Origin: CAZLKT01 sp964560205
GTDB taxonomy: Bacteria > Pseudomonadota > Alphaproteobacteria > Holosporales > Holosporaceae
DNA length: 64,000 bases
Direction: 5' to 3'
NCBI GenBank assembly: GCA_964560205.1
Contig: CAZLKT010000001.1
Location: forward strand, 99,447 to 163,446
The notes under the pieces are model-generated. The model searched no databases. It had not been told where the DNA came from and worked only from the letters and a program-made list of their open reading frames with translations. A program made the position numbers and the translations under genes. This document shows, piece by piece, positions 7,458 through 16,932 of the stretch. How positions within the stretch are numbered: the first letter of the stretch is position 1; each line of letters starts with the position of its first letter.

Positions 7458-8329
7458 GATGTTGCCTCCTTTTGTGCGGGCAGAATCTTTTGATCTCTTT
7501 TTTTATCCGCTTTCCACATGGCCCTTACAGGAAAGTGGCTGTGGGAAAAGACAGAAATTTTTTGTGTGGGAATATGAAAGATTGCTTCTTCGCCCACAAC
7601 GAATTTTTCTCCTTGAGAGATTTTCACATCACCATGGGCCATAATATTTTCTGTGGATTTTATATAGGTGGCTTCTTTGCAGGATAAGGTGGTGTTTTTT
7701 TCCTTCCAGAGGACGTTCTCCTTGGCATTGACGGTGTGGATGGTAAGGGGTGTCATGGTTTCAAAGGAGAATAGCATCAATTCGCAGGTGATGGATCTGT
7801 CTTTTTGGCTCATGGAGACGGCACCGAGGGCCGTACCTTGTTTGAGCTTTCCATCATAGTGCATGGTTTCTGCACAGAGAAAAAGGCCATGGGAGGTTTG
7901 AAGCCGTGGATTCTGGGATATATCTAGAGATCTTTTTTGTGCGTTCCATAGGGCATGGCCCCCCCATATTTCTGATTTTTCTGTGCGAATGTGGGCATGA
8001 CCTATAATTTCCATGTGAGAAATTTTTAGGTGATTCAGAGTCCCTTTGGGGGGAGGGGTCTTTTCTTTGTGTTGTGGCTCCTGTGATGTTGTGAAAAAGA
8101 CTTTTATAGTGTCTCCAGAGATGTGAAGGGATCCTTGTGTTACATGGACATGCCCCGTGGCTGTGCACATTTTTTCCTTTGGAAAATATGTGATGGTGTC
8201 CGCATGAATGACGAAAGGGCTTTTTGATGGTGCTGCTTCAACGTGCTGATGCAAGAGAATCCATGCAAGGAGGATATTCCCTCCAAGCCTGCTGTACTTT
8301 ATACAAGATGAAAAAAAACAAGCGCGCAT
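7454..8329 (-). CDS. lptA: LPS transport periplasmic protein LptA (OstA-like)
   Basis: 291 residues from the ATG at 8329, which opens a signal peptide (NILLAWILLHQHVEAA). The mature part begins FVIHADTITYFPKEK and contains repeated beta-jellyroll strands of the OstA/LptA type (TATGHVHVTQGSLHISGDTI and MAHGDVKISQGEKFVVGEEA). LptA forms the periplasmic bridge that carries LPS from LptC to LptD. At 291 residues it is longer than typical LptA, with an extra middle region. A GTG at 8386 would extend it but runs deeper into mraY and lacks a signal-peptide start. lptB follows directly. lptC is found about 22 kb away rather than adjacent. Confidence 0.85.
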   Translation of the reverse strand: MRACFFSSCIKYSRLGGNILLAWILLHQHVEAAPSKSPFVIHADTITYFPKEKMCTATGHVHVTQGSLHISGDTIKVFFTTSQEPQHKEKTPPPKGTLNHLKISHMEIIGHAHIRTEKSEIWGGHALWNAQKRSLDISQNPRLQTSHGLFLCAETMHYDGKLKQGTALGAVSMSQKDRSITCELMLFSFETMTPLTIHTVNAKENVLWKEKNTTLSCKEATYIKSTENIMAHGDVKISQGEKFVVGEEAIFHIPTQKISVFSHSHFPVRAMWKADKKRDQKILPAQKEATS

Positions 8330-9417
8330 AATCCTACAAGCATCTGAGTCATCCAAAAACATGTGACAATCTTTGTTTCGCTCCACCCCATTTCCTCAAA
8401 ATGATGATGTAAGGGGGTCATAAGGAAAACACGCTTTCGTGTTCTCCGGAACACCGCCACTTGAATGATAACTGAAAGAGTTTCTACGACAAAAATACTT
8501 CCTATAAATCCTAGTAAAAGCTCCTGCTTTAAGAACATACTGACGGATGCGCAAAAAGCTCCCAACGCCATGGACCCCGTATCTCCCATGAAAATACGAG
8601 CAGGATAACGATTAAACCACAAAAACCCTGCAACTGCTCCTCCCAGAGCTCCGCATACTACCACTATTTCTTCTGCGTTGGGAATATGCATCATATGAAA
8701 GGTTTCTGCCCAGCACTCATGTCCTATCCCATATGCCATCACCGCTAAAAAGCCACATGTGACGAGAAAGCATGTGGAAGCAAGCCCATCAAGCCCATCG
8801 GTCAAATTCACTGCGTTGGCTGAACCAACAAAAATAGTACTTGTGCATAGGGTATAAAGTACGGCTCCCATGGGAAGAGCCCATTTTGTCTGAAGCGGAA
8901 AAAAGAGGAAGGTTTTCTCCTCATATGGCATCACATATAAAAAAATGGGCACGCACACTGCTGCTATAAAAATTTGTAGAAGGAATTTCTTTCGCATGGA
9001 CATGCCGTAGGCGCTCTTTTTCTGAAAATGCCTTTGTTGAAGTTTTGACATGTCATCCAAATACCCTAAAAAACCAAAAGCAAAAAAAGCCATGCATGGG
9101 CCCCATACAAAAGGACTTGTTATATGTCCCCAGAGAAGAATGGACACGAAAAATATCCCACCCAGAAGGAGTCCACCCATGGTGGGAGTCCCCGTTTTTT
9201 TTTCTGCATGAGCTTGGGGGGCAAAGCTATAAATGGGTTGGCCCTCACTGTATTTTCTTTTCATAAGTGTGATGAAAGCTGGCATGGAGAGCAAAATCAT
9301 CACTGCAGAGGTCATAAACGCCCCAAGCCCCCTCATGAGCTCAGAGGTGTTTCCCACTTTTGCGGCGCATAAAAGACTGTAGAGCCACTCTACGATGCTT
9401 ATACTGGGGAAAGACAT
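8299..9417 (-). CDS. mraY: Phospho-N-acetylmuramoyl-pentapeptide transferase
   Basis: 372 residues with about ten membrane segments. MraY makes lipid I by transferring phospho-MurNAc-pentapeptide to undecaprenyl phosphate at the inner membrane. Diagnostic motifs are KTGTPTMGGLLL near the start, FGFLGYLDD (catalytic Asp pair), NAVNLTDGLDGLA, FMGDTGSMALGA and the C-terminal TPLHHHFE. I start it at the ATG encoding MSFPSISIVEWLY, which matches the family N-terminus. The frame is open further upstream to 9648, but those extra 77 codons are Lys/Phe-rich and untypical. Its end overlaps lptA. The usual dcw neighbours (murF, murD) are absent here. Confidence 0.95.
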   Translation of the reverse strand: MSFPSISIVEWLYSLLCAAKVGNTSELMRGLGAFMTSAVMILLSMPAFITLMKRKYSEGQPIYSFAPQAHAEKKTGTPTMGGLLLGGIFFVSILLWGHITSPFVWGPCMAFFAFGFLGYLDDMSKLQQRHFQKKSAYGMSMRKKFLLQIFIAAVCVPIFLYVMPYEEKTFLFFPLQTKWALPMGAVLYTLCTSTIFVGSANAVNLTDGLDGLASTCFLVTCGFLAVMAYGIGHECWAETFHMMHIPNAEEIVVVCGALGGAVAGFLWFNRYPARIFMGDTGSMALGAFCASVSMFLKQELLLGFIGSIFVVETLSVIIQVAVFRRTRKRVFLMTPLHHHFEEMGWSETKIVTCFWMTQMLVGLCALVFFHLV

Positions 9418-9669
9418 GATTATCTTTGCGAAAATGAGTACGTAAAAGTATAGAGAAAAAAAGAAAAAAAGAAAATGAAAAGTATAGTCTCGTGAAACAA
9501 ATGGTGTTTGTGTCCTCCTGACAAAAAATGTGGTCACTCCCTTTTTTGCTATTTTTTTGTATGAAAGACATAAGCATGATATCCTTTTGATTTTTTTTGT
9601 TTTTATATAATTCTGGTTTTTATATTTTGAAAAATTTGTTAACACCATGTTTTTTTACAAAAGTACGAC

Positions 9670-9709
9670 CAAGAAAAAAGAAAAAGTTCTGTTGAAGGGT
9701 TTTTTCTTG
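9670..9709. repeat. Perfect 10-bp inverted repeat between mraY and pepA
   Basis: CAAGAAAAAA and TTTTTTCTTG are exact inverted copies separated by 20 bases, in the divergent intergenic region. The T-rich right arm could act as a weak terminator, or the pair could be a regulatory site. An adjacent TTGACT (9707) resembles a -35 element, but I see no well-placed -10. Confidence 0.35.
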
Positions 9710-9764
9710 ACTTTTGTTTATACCTTTTACACACTTTTATAAAATATGCTTTTCACGTTTTTCT

Positions 9765-11231
9765 ATGAAAGTTTTTTTCGATTCATCATATCCTCGTGAT
9801 CATATGGGGTGTGTGCTTGTGTGGAAGGGGAAAGTGTTGTTGCCTGCGGGGCATTGCTGGAAAGAGTTTCTGCAGAATGCTTACGGAGCTTTGAACCTTA
9901 AGGCATCCCAGGGGATGCTTGTGATGATTTCCGAGAAGGAGTCGTGCATCTTATGGAATATGGGAGAAGAGGATGTTTTTGCGTGTGCTGAGGAGACAAG
10001 ACGTCTGGGAGGACGTTTGTGGAAATGGTTATCTCTTTATGCGCCTGAGAAAACAGCGCTTTTTGCTGAATCTTTGGAGAAGGATGCCGTTGTGAACATA
10101 GCATACGGTGCGTTGCTGCGGAGTGGAAGGTTTGAGAAGTATCATACGAGCTTTCGCCCACTTCCTGTTGTGGGATGCTCTACCTTCACCTGTGTGACAC
10201 CCCATGCTGAAGCATGTGAGGGGGCATGGGCTCAGGATGCCTGGGTCATTGATTCTGTGCATTGGACTCGGGAGCTCATTAATGAGCCAGGAAATGTGTT
10301 GTATCCAGCATCCTTTGTTCAGCGCTTGCAGGAGCTGTCACATTATGGTGTGACCGTTGAGGTTTTGGACAAAAAAGTTCTGGAAAAGGAGAAGTTCGGG
10401 GCTCTTTTGGGGGTAGCCCAGGGCAGCACCCACGATCCATATCTTGTGGTGCTTCATTGGAATGGAGGCGGAGCCCATAAGGACTCTCAGCCTGTGGCCC
10501 TTGTGGGGAAAGGCGTTACTTTTGATAGTGGTGGGCTTTCACTGAAGCCTGCATCTAGCATGGAAGACATGAAGATGGACATGGCAGGGGCTGCAGTGGT
10601 GGCTGGGGTGATCCGTGCCCTCGCTATGACGAAGGCTCCGGTGCATGCTGTGGCGGTGGTGGCTTTGGTGGAGAATATGGCATCTGGCTCAGCACAGCGT
10701 CCCGGTGATATTGTCACATCCTTATCAGGACAAACCATTGAGGTGTTGAACACTGATGCAGAGGGGCGGCTTATTTTGGCTGATGCCCTTTTCTATACTC
10801 AAAAAAGATTTTCTCCCGCGCATATGGTGGATGTGGCAACTTTAACGGGTGCCATTACTGTGGCTCTTGGCTCCACGTATGCTGGTCTCTTTTCCAGCAG
10901 CCCAGCATTGGCAGAAGATCTGCGAGCTATGGGGGAGACCGTTGGTGAGCCTCTTTGGCATATGCCTCTCCATAAAAGTTATGATGAGGCCCTTAACAGC
11001 GATCATGCTGATATGAAGAATATCACCTCGCCAGGTGTGGGCGCGGGAAGCAATACCGCCGCACAATTTCTCAAACGTTTTGTCAGCATGGAGTCATGGG
11101 CTCATCTTGATATTGCAGGTATGGATTTTCTGAAAAGATCTACAGATCTTTCTGAAAAGGGGGGAAATGCCTTTGGCGTTCGGCTGTTATATCAGTGGGT
11201 GCGGAAATGCTTCGAAAAAAAGGTGGCATAA
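9765..11231 (+). CDS. pepA: Leucyl aminopeptidase (M17 family)
   Basis: 488 residues. The C-terminal catalytic domain has the M17 signature NTDAEGRL (about residue 329) and the metal and active-site segments GKGVTFDSGGLSLKP and MKMDMAGAAVVAG. The domain junction is marked by RELINEPGNVLYPA (about 172). Cytosolic di-zinc enzyme that trims N-terminal residues from peptides. I chose the ATG for MKVFFDSSYPRD; a TTG at 9714 would add 17 unlikely residues. The downstream lipoprotein gene begins three bases after the stop, implying one transcript. Confidence 0.94.
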   Translation: MKVFFDSSYPRDHMGCVLVWKGKVLLPAGHCWKEFLQNAYGALNLKASQGMLVMISEKESCILWNMGEEDVFACAEETRRLGGRLWKWLSLYAPEKTALFAESLEKDAVVNIAYGALLRSGRFEKYHTSFRPLPVVGCSTFTCVTPHAEACEGAWAQDAWVIDSVHWTRELINEPGNVLYPASFVQRLQELSHYGVTVEVLDKKVLEKEKFGALLGVAQGSTHDPYLVVLHWNGGGAHKDSQPVALVGKGVTFDSGGLSLKPASSMEDMKMDMAGAAVVAGVIRALAMTKAPVHAVAVVALVENMASGSAQRPGDIVTSLSGQTIEVLNTDAEGRLILADALFYTQKRFSPAHMVDVATLTGAITVALGSTYAGLFSSSPALAEDLRAMGETVGEPLWHMPLHKSYDEALNSDHADMKNITSPGVGAGSNTAAQFLKRFVSMESWAHLDIAGMDFLKRSTDLSEKGGNAFGVRLLYQWVRKCFEKKVA

Positions 11232-11233
11232 GC

Positions 11234-11725
11234 ATGATGAAATATATTGCAGGCATTTTACCAGCTGTTTTTTTATGGGGGTGCGATGAGATGCCATCGT
11301 CCTCTCATGTTTCCATGCCTGTAGAGCGACGAGAACGTTCCTTCCAGCATATGGAAAAATTTTGGAAAAAAGATCTGACCCTATACAGTTCTGAATCGGT
11401 GAAGATTCTGCCTGCCCTGTGGTATGGAACCCTTTCCGTTTTGAATCCTTTTCCCTATGAACGTTTAGAAGCAGAAAATGGTTTTATCCAAACCCACTGG
11501 ATTACTTTGCCAGAATACCCAGGGGAGCGCTTTAAAATACGAGTCATGATTATTCCTTCCACCACCATCCACCTGCAGTCCGTGAACGTTATTGTCTTTC
11601 ATGAGATTCTGAAAAACAGCAAATGGGTTTCTGCAGAACCTTCTCGACTTTTAGCCATGAAGTTGAAGCATCGTATTTTCTTGAAGGCCCGTTCCTTTGG
11701 GAAAAAATCATCCTCCTTTCCATAA
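11234..11725 (+). CDS. DUF3576 family lipoprotein
   Basis: 163 residues. The start MMKYIAGILPAVFLWGCDE is a lipoprotein signal with lipobox cysteine at about residue 17. The rest fits the alphaproteobacterial DUF3576 pattern: an LWYGTLSVL helix, an ITLPEYPGERFKIRVMII strand and a C-terminal KLKHRIFLKAR helix. Function unknown; probably an envelope protein. AAAGGTGG about eight bases before the ATG serves as ribosome site and overlaps the end of pepA, so the two genes are likely co-translated. Confidence 0.75.
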   Translation: MMKYIAGILPAVFLWGCDEMPSSSHVSMPVERRERSFQHMEKFWKKDLTLYSSESVKILPALWYGTLSVLNPFPYERLEAENGFIQTHWITLPEYPGERFKIRVMIIPSTTIHLQSVNVIVFHEILKNSKWVSAEPSRLLAMKLKHRIFLKARSFGKKSSSFP

Positions 11726-11852
11726 AAGAGACAAGAAAGCTGACATGGCTGGAAGCCATACGTGTCTTATATGCCCTCAGGTTGATACAATTTTTGATCT
11801 GGTGCATTGAAGAGACAAGAAATATGTGTCATATAAAAAAGCACATGAATGT

Positions 11853-12473
11853 ATGAGAAAGGTTTTTGTGAGCCATTTGGGAATGCTTATGGGTGGCGGT
11901 ATTGGATATCTTGCGGGGAGTATTCCGTGGGGTATCCTTATTCCTCGTTATATGAAGAAAGGTGATCCGCGTCAGGTGGGGTCGGGAAATATTGGGGCAT
12001 CCAACGTTTTTCGCCTTGCGGGTTTTTTTCCGGCATTTCTGGTGTTTGTGGGGGATTTCTTGAAGGGGTATGTCCCTGTGTTTCTCTATTGGGGTTTGGC
12101 AGGCCAGATGCCATATATGGCGGAGTTGGTAGGGCTGTGCACAATATTGGGACATCTTTTTCCCCTGTGGCTGAGGGGTCGTGGAGGCAAGGGTGTCTCA
12201 GTTGCTTTTGGTGTCATGGCAGCGCTTTTTTGGAAGGTAGCACTTCTTATTATGGTCATATGGGCAGTGGTATGGTGGTGGAAAAGATATGCTTCCCTTG
12301 CATCACTAGTATCTTTCTCTGTGGGCATAGGTGTGCTCTGGAGGCATGCCGTTGGAATGAAAAAGCTTTTTTTGGCAGGCGTCCTTCTCTTGATCTTTTG
12401 GAGCCATCGGCATAATCTGATTCGACTATTTATGAATATGGAACACAAGATAGAAAAGGAAAAAAAAGGGTGA
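11853..12473 (+). CDS. plsY: Glycerol-3-phosphate acyltransferase PlsY
   Basis: 206 residues, polytopic inner-membrane protein. PlsY transfers acyl groups from acyl phosphate to glycerol 3-phosphate, the first step of phospholipid synthesis. Family motifs are GSIPWGILIPRY, DPRQVGSGNIGASNVFR and LRGRGGKGVSVAFGV. The ATG at 11853 is preferred. A GTG at 11826 in frame is possible, and neither has a strong ribosome site. The stop overlaps the GTG start of dprA. Confidence 0.93.
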   Translation: MRKVFVSHLGMLMGGGIGYLAGSIPWGILIPRYMKKGDPRQVGSGNIGASNVFRLAGFFPAFLVFVGDFLKGYVPVFLYWGLAGQMPYMAELVGLCTILGHLFPLWLRGRGGKGVSVAFGVMAALFWKVALLIMVIWAVVWWWKRYASLASLVSFSVGIGVLWRHAVGMKKLFLAGVLLLIFWSHRHNLIRLFMNMEHKIEKEKKG

Positions 12474-13645
12474 GGTACACAGAGATTGCTACGAAACAGA
12501 GTGAAGAAAAAATGGTGGATCCCTATGATCGCGTGGATTTCCTGCGCCTTGCGCGCACAAAAAACCTCGGAGCCATTTCTTTTTTTCATCTGATGAAAAA
12601 ATATGGTACCCCAACAGAAGCCCTCAAATATCTTACTCACATGGAGCAGAAAAAATCCCAGTGTTTTTTTATTCCCTCCCGTGATGTCGCATGTCGTGAA
12701 ATAGATGCCCATCTGGACCAGAATATCCACCTTGTTTTTTCCACAGATCCGATTTATCCCTCGCTGCTCAAAAATATCAAAGATTGTCCTCCTGTATTGA
12801 GTATGAAAGGACGTCTGTCCCTTTTAGAAAAAATTCCTTTTGCCATTGTTGGCTCCAGAAATGCGTCCTATGCGGGACAAAAGATTTCTTCTTCCATTGC
12901 CAAGGCATTATCTGAGGAGGGCTGGCTTGTCATTTCTGGTTTAGCCCGTGGTATCGACACCTGTGTTCATAAAGCCTCTTTGGAGGGGGGGACCATGGCA
13001 GTGATTGCTGGGGGCATTGGAAATATTTATCCTTCGGAGAATAAGGGGCTTTATGAGGCCATTGCGGAGCAGGGTATTCTTTTATCAGAAGATGCTTTGG
13101 GTTCTCCCCTCAGTGGCGGGCTTTTCCCTAAACGGAATAGGCTCATCTCGGGGCTTTCTCGTGGAGTTTTGGTGGTGGAGGCGGGGCTTCGCTCCGGTTC
13201 TCTTTTAACGGCAAAGTATGCTGCAGAACAAGGGAGAGATGTTTTTGCAGTTCCAGGCCATCCCCTGGATCCTCGGGGCAGAGGTGTTAATGCGCTTTTA
13301 AAGCAAGGTGCCACTCTGGTGGAAAGTGAGGATGATATTTTTCAGGAGTACAAAAACCTTCGCCAGATACCCTCTGTGGTGAAGCAGAGTGTACCAGATT
13401 CCCTTGTGTCTTCTGGCGCCCTTTCTTCTGATATTTTTACCGAAAAAAAAGAAGAGGATGTGTATAGTTCTCTTCAGGCAGCTTTAACCATGGTCCCCAC
13501 GTCGGTGGATGATTTGTCAACAGCCCTTGGGGTCTCCTCCTTTCAGGTGCGGGCATTGTTGGTGGAAATGGAGTTAAATGGAGAGATACAACACTATCCT
13601 GGTGATGCCGTGTTGCGCACCTCTGACTTTTTTGTGGAGGAATAA
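12470..13645 (+). CDS. dprA: DNA processing protein DprA
   Basis: 391 residues from a GTG that overlaps the plsY stop; an ATG at 12512 is an alternative. The Rossmann-like DprA core shows FAIVGSRNASYAG, VISGLARGIDTCVHKASLEG, AGGIGNIYPSEN, FPKRNRLISGLSRGVLVVEA and GSLLTAKYAAEQGRDVFAVP. A C-terminal winged-helix segment (DDLSTALGVSSFQVRALLVE) follows. DprA loads RecA on incoming single-stranded DNA in natural transformation. No competence pilus genes are in view. Confidence 0.93.
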   Translation: MRYTEIATKQSEEKMVDPYDRVDFLRLARTKNLGAISFFHLMKKYGTPTEALKYLTHMEQKKSQCFFIPSRDVACREIDAHLDQNIHLVFSTDPIYPSLLKNIKDCPPVLSMKGRLSLLEKIPFAIVGSRNASYAGQKISSSIAKALSEEGWLVISGLARGIDTCVHKASLEGGTMAVIAGGIGNIYPSENKGLYEAIAEQGILLSEDALGSPLSGGLFPKRNRLISGLSRGVLVVEAGLRSGSLLTAKYAAEQGRDVFAVPGHPLDPRGRGVNALLKQGATLVESEDDIFQEYKNLRQIPSVVKQSVPDSLVSSGALSSDIFTEKKEEDVYSSLQAALTMVPTSVDDLSTALGVSSFQVRALLVEMELNGEIQHYPGDAVLRTSDFFVEE

Positions 13646-13648
13646 TAT

Positions 13649-16072
13649 ATGAAGTCTACTGTGAAGCTTGTGGTGGTGGAGTCTCCTGCGAAGGCAAAAG
13701 CGATTGGCACCTATCTTGGGTCAGAATACATGGTGCTGGCAAGTTTTGGCCATGTGCGGGATTTGGTGAACAAACAGGGCTCCGTGCGTCCAGACGACGA
13801 TTTTTCCCTTGTGTGGGAGGTTCCCGAAAAAGCAAAGCAGCATTTGAAAGATATTGTGTCATGGAGCAAGAAAGCAGACACTGTTATTTTCGCCACTGAC
13901 TTGGACCGAGAGGGGGAGGGGATCGCTTGGCATCTTTTGATGCATCTTCAGGAGCAAAAAGCCATTTCTCCCAAGACAGAGATACATCGTATTTCCTTTA
14001 ATGCCGTGACAAAAAGCGCCATATTGGAGGCCATGAAAAAACCACGGAGCATTGATGATGCTCTGGTGGGGGCGTATCTGGCACGATTGAGTCTGGACTA
14101 TCTTGTGGGGTTTACCCTATCCCCCATTTTATGGCGAAAACTACCGGGAAGTCGTTCTGCTGGTCGTGTGCAGTCTGTGGCCCTTCGTGTGGTGGTTGAT
14201 CGTGAAAAAGAGATTTTTGCCTTTAAAATTCAGGAATATTGGACCATTCATGGGGATTTCTTTTCCCATGATCCTGCGAAAAAAGACCACCATTTTTCTG
14301 GACAGTTAAGCCACTTTCATGGAAAGAAGCTTGGAAAGCTTGATATTCCCACGGAGGAAGAGGCACAGCGTATGGTGCAAGAGGTACAGAAACACTCTTA
14401 TGCGGTGGATACCATAGAAAAAAAGCGAATCCAGCGACAATCATCCCCGCCTTTTATTACCTCGTCTCTTCAACAGGAGGCGTCACGTAAGCTTGGCTTT
14501 TCTCCCTCCAGAACCATGCAAATTGCGCAAAAACTTTATGAGGGGCTTGCAGTGGATGGCGAGACCGTGGGTCTTATCACATATATGCGTACTGACAGTC
14601 CACACATTATTCCAGAATTCTTAAAAGAAGTGGCAAGCTATGTGGCCACGCGGTGGGGAAAGGAATATGTGTGCGAGCACAACAGAGTTTATAAGAAATC
14701 TCGTCATGCTCAGGAAGCCCATGAGGCCATTCGTCCCACAAGCATTCATCGTTCTCCGGAGCAGATGAGAAAATATTTGACGGAGGAGCAAGCACAGCTT
14801 TATGAACTGATTTGGTGTCGTACTGTGGCATCAAAAATGGCCCCTGCAGTGTACGACTCCACTGTGGTATGTCTTACGGATCCTCAAAAACAGCACATTT
14901 TTCGTGTTACAGGATCCATCCTCGTTTTCCACGGTTTTTTAATTTTATATGTGGAAACCCGGGAAGATGATGACGAGGAGGACAATCACTCCATCACATT
15001 GCCTGTGTTGCAGGAAAAAGAAGAGGTGCAGCTGGATCATATAACACCACAGCAGCATTTTACTCAACCACCTCCACGATATACGGAGGCATCTCTGGTG
15101 AAAAAACTCGAAGAGTTAGGGGTGGGGCGTCCCAGTACTTATGCTCGTATCTTGAAAATTCTTTTAGAGCGATTGTATGTGCGAAAAGAAAAAAATCGCC
15201 TGATTCCTGAGGAGCTTGGCATTGTGGTGACAGGGTTTTTGAAAAAATTCTTCTCTCGTTATGTGGACTATCATTTTACCGCAGGTTTGGAGGATGAACT
15301 GGACAATGTTTCTTTGGGAGAAAAAACCTGGAAAGAGGTGTTGAGGGATTTTTGGGTGCCCTTTGAGGAAACTGTCCAAGCTGCCAGTAAGCTTTCCATC
15401 ATCGATGTGCTCTCTTCCATTGAAGATGATGTCATCTGGGGTGGGGCGCAAAAATGTCCCAAGTGCGAGAAGAACATGCTCGTGCTTCGCGTGGGAAAGC
15501 GTGGCCCGTTTCTTGCGTGCGGAGGGTATCCTGAGTGCACGTACGTGGCTTCTCTTTCAGCAGTGGAAAAGGCTTTCGTGCCGGAAAAAGTTTTAGGTCC
15601 CCACTCAGAAAGTGGTGAAGATGTGATCTTACGGAATGGGTCCTATGGGTGGTGGGTGCAGTGTGGAGACAAGAAGGCTTTTATGCCTCCACTTTTTCAT
15701 CAGGATACCCTTACCCTTGCGGATGCCCAGTGGCTTTTATCTCTTCCACGACAGATTGGATATTTCCCGGACACACAGCTTCCGGTTCTTTTAGGTATTG
15801 GCCGTTTTGGTCCATATGCGAAGTATGATGGTGCTTTTTTTTCCCTCAAAAAGAATGCTGAGGAGTTGCAGCATATTTCTCTCGAAGAGGTTGTCCCCAT
15901 CATTCTTCAGGGCATCGAGAAAAAGAAGAACAAACCAGCAAAGGATGCAAAAAAGACCTTTGGTAAAAAAACCACAACAGCTGCGAAAAAAGCTCCTTCT
16001 GCTGCGAAAAAAAGTGCGCCTTCCAAGAAAACTTCCCCTTCAAAGAAACCATCCCCAAAGAAAAAGTCATAA
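13649..16072 (+). CDS. topA: DNA topoisomerase I
   Basis: 807 residues. The TOPRIM domain starts KLVVVESPAKAKAIGTYLG and includes ATDLDREGEGIAWHL. The catalytic tyrosine is Tyr312 in ITYMRTDSPHI. One C4 zinc-finger domain is visible (CPKCEKN, then CGGYPEC). The last 45 residues are a Lys/Ala/Ser/Pro tail typical of alphaproteobacterial TopA. It relaxes negative supercoils. GGAGGAA stands five bases before the ATG, and the dprA stop is three bases upstream, so dprA-topA are co-transcribed as in many alphaproteobacteria. Confidence 0.97.
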   Translation: MKSTVKLVVVESPAKAKAIGTYLGSEYMVLASFGHVRDLVNKQGSVRPDDDFSLVWEVPEKAKQHLKDIVSWSKKADTVIFATDLDREGEGIAWHLLMHLQEQKAISPKTEIHRISFNAVTKSAILEAMKKPRSIDDALVGAYLARLSLDYLVGFTLSPILWRKLPGSRSAGRVQSVALRVVVDREKEIFAFKIQEYWTIHGDFFSHDPAKKDHHFSGQLSHFHGKKLGKLDIPTEEEAQRMVQEVQKHSYAVDTIEKKRIQRQSSPPFITSSLQQEASRKLGFSPSRTMQIAQKLYEGLAVDGETVGLITYMRTDSPHIIPEFLKEVASYVATRWGKEYVCEHNRVYKKSRHAQEAHEAIRPTSIHRSPEQMRKYLTEEQAQLYELIWCRTVASKMAPAVYDSTVVCLTDPQKQHIFRVTGSILVFHGFLILYVETREDDDEEDNHSITLPVLQEKEEVQLDHITPQQHFTQPPPRYTEASLVKKLEELGVGRPSTYARILKILLERLYVRKEKNRLIPEELGIVVTGFLKKFFSRYVDYHFTAGLEDELDNVSLGEKTWKEVLRDFWVPFEETVQAASKLSIIDVLSSIEDDVIWGGAQKCPKCEKNMLVLRVGKRGPFLACGGYPECTYVASLSAVEKAFVPEKVLGPHSESGEDVILRNGSYGWWVQCGDKKAFMPPLFHQDTLTLADAQWLLSLPRQIGYFPDTQLPVLLGIGRFGPYAKYDGAFFSLKKNAEELQHISLEEVVPIILQGIEKKKNKPAKDAKKTFGKKTTTAAKKAPSAAKKSAPSKKTSPSKKPSPKKKS

Positions 16073-16140
16073 ATCCGGTGGTGTTGTGTTGAAAGACTTG
16101 AATCCTGAGAAAATACCTGTCAGCATGAACGTGTATTGTC

Positions 16141-16932
16141 ATGAAAAAACTTTTTATGAGGGTTAAAAAGCATCGAGGGTGGGTTTTCGTGCTGTGTCTG
16201 TGGGGCCTTGTGGGAGCAGGCATCTTTTTAAAGGGAAGGGCTCTTTTGTCTTTTGTGTCGGATCAGGTTGGACATTTTTTGGGGTTGTCCCTTAGGGAAT
16301 GCCTCATTGAAGGTAGGGTGCGTACGTCTACTGATGATGTGTGGGGTGCCCTTGGCTGTTCCTGGGGAACAAATATTTTTGCATGCTCCTTAAGACGTGT
16401 GCATGAAAATATGAAGAAGTTGCCCTGGGTGAAGGATGTGGTGATTATTCGCCGCCTGCCCTCCACTCTCCTTGTTTGTATTAAAGAGAAAAAGCCCATG
16501 GCGGTGTGGCAAAATAATGGAAAAAAAGTTCTTATCAGCGATGAAGGGGATGTTATCGCTGGTGTTCCTGTATCAGACGACTATCTGGTGGTAACGGGAA
16601 AAGATGCTCCCATGCATACATGGCGCCTTTTAAAAAGCTTAGAGGATTATAAAGAAAAGCTTCCAAAGGTTTGTGCTGCGACTTTTTTGCGCAGCCAAAG
16701 GTGGGATATTTATCTCGAAGATAAAACATGTGTGAAACTTTCCGAGAAAAATATCGATGAATCTTTGCGGCGCCTTGTGAGGGTGTTGCAATGGCAAAGA
16801 GAAAAAAAACGTACCATCACCACCATTGATTTGCGTTTTATTGACGCTGTGATTATGGACATGCCTGATACCATGGCGAAGAAGCCTGACATTTCTGCGC
16901 AGAAAAAAAGCAGCTCGGTGACGGTGCCATGA
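16141..16932 (+). CDS. ftsQ: Cell division protein FtsQ
   Basis: 263 residues. A short basic cytoplasmic start is followed by one membrane segment (WVFVLCLWGLVGAGIFL), then a POTRA domain (LSLRECLIEGRVRTSTDDVW, LPWVKDVVIIRRLPSTLLV) and the FtsQ beta domain. FtsQ links early and late divisome proteins in the periplasm. The last codons overlap ftsA by four bases. murB and ddl, usual upstream neighbours, are missing; topA precedes it instead. Confidence 0.88.
   Translation: MKKLFMRVKKHRGWVFVLCLWGLVGAGIFLKGRALLSFVSDQVGHFLGLSLRECLIEGRVRTSTDDVWGALGCSWGTNIFACSLRRVHENMKKLPWVKDVVIIRRLPSTLLVCIKEKKPMAVWQNNGKKVLISDEGDVIAGVPVSDDYLVVTGKDAPMHTWRLLKSLEDYKEKLPKVCAATFLRSQRWDIYLEDKTCVKLSEKNIDESLRRLVRVLQWQREKKRTITTIDLRFIDAVIMDMPDTMAKKPDISAQKKSSSVTVP

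Noticed and set aside
9417..9648. N-terminal extension of mraY
   Set aside because: Although the frame is open, the extra 77 residues are Lys/Phe-rich and untypical, and the ATG at 9417 gives the normal MraY N-terminus and length.
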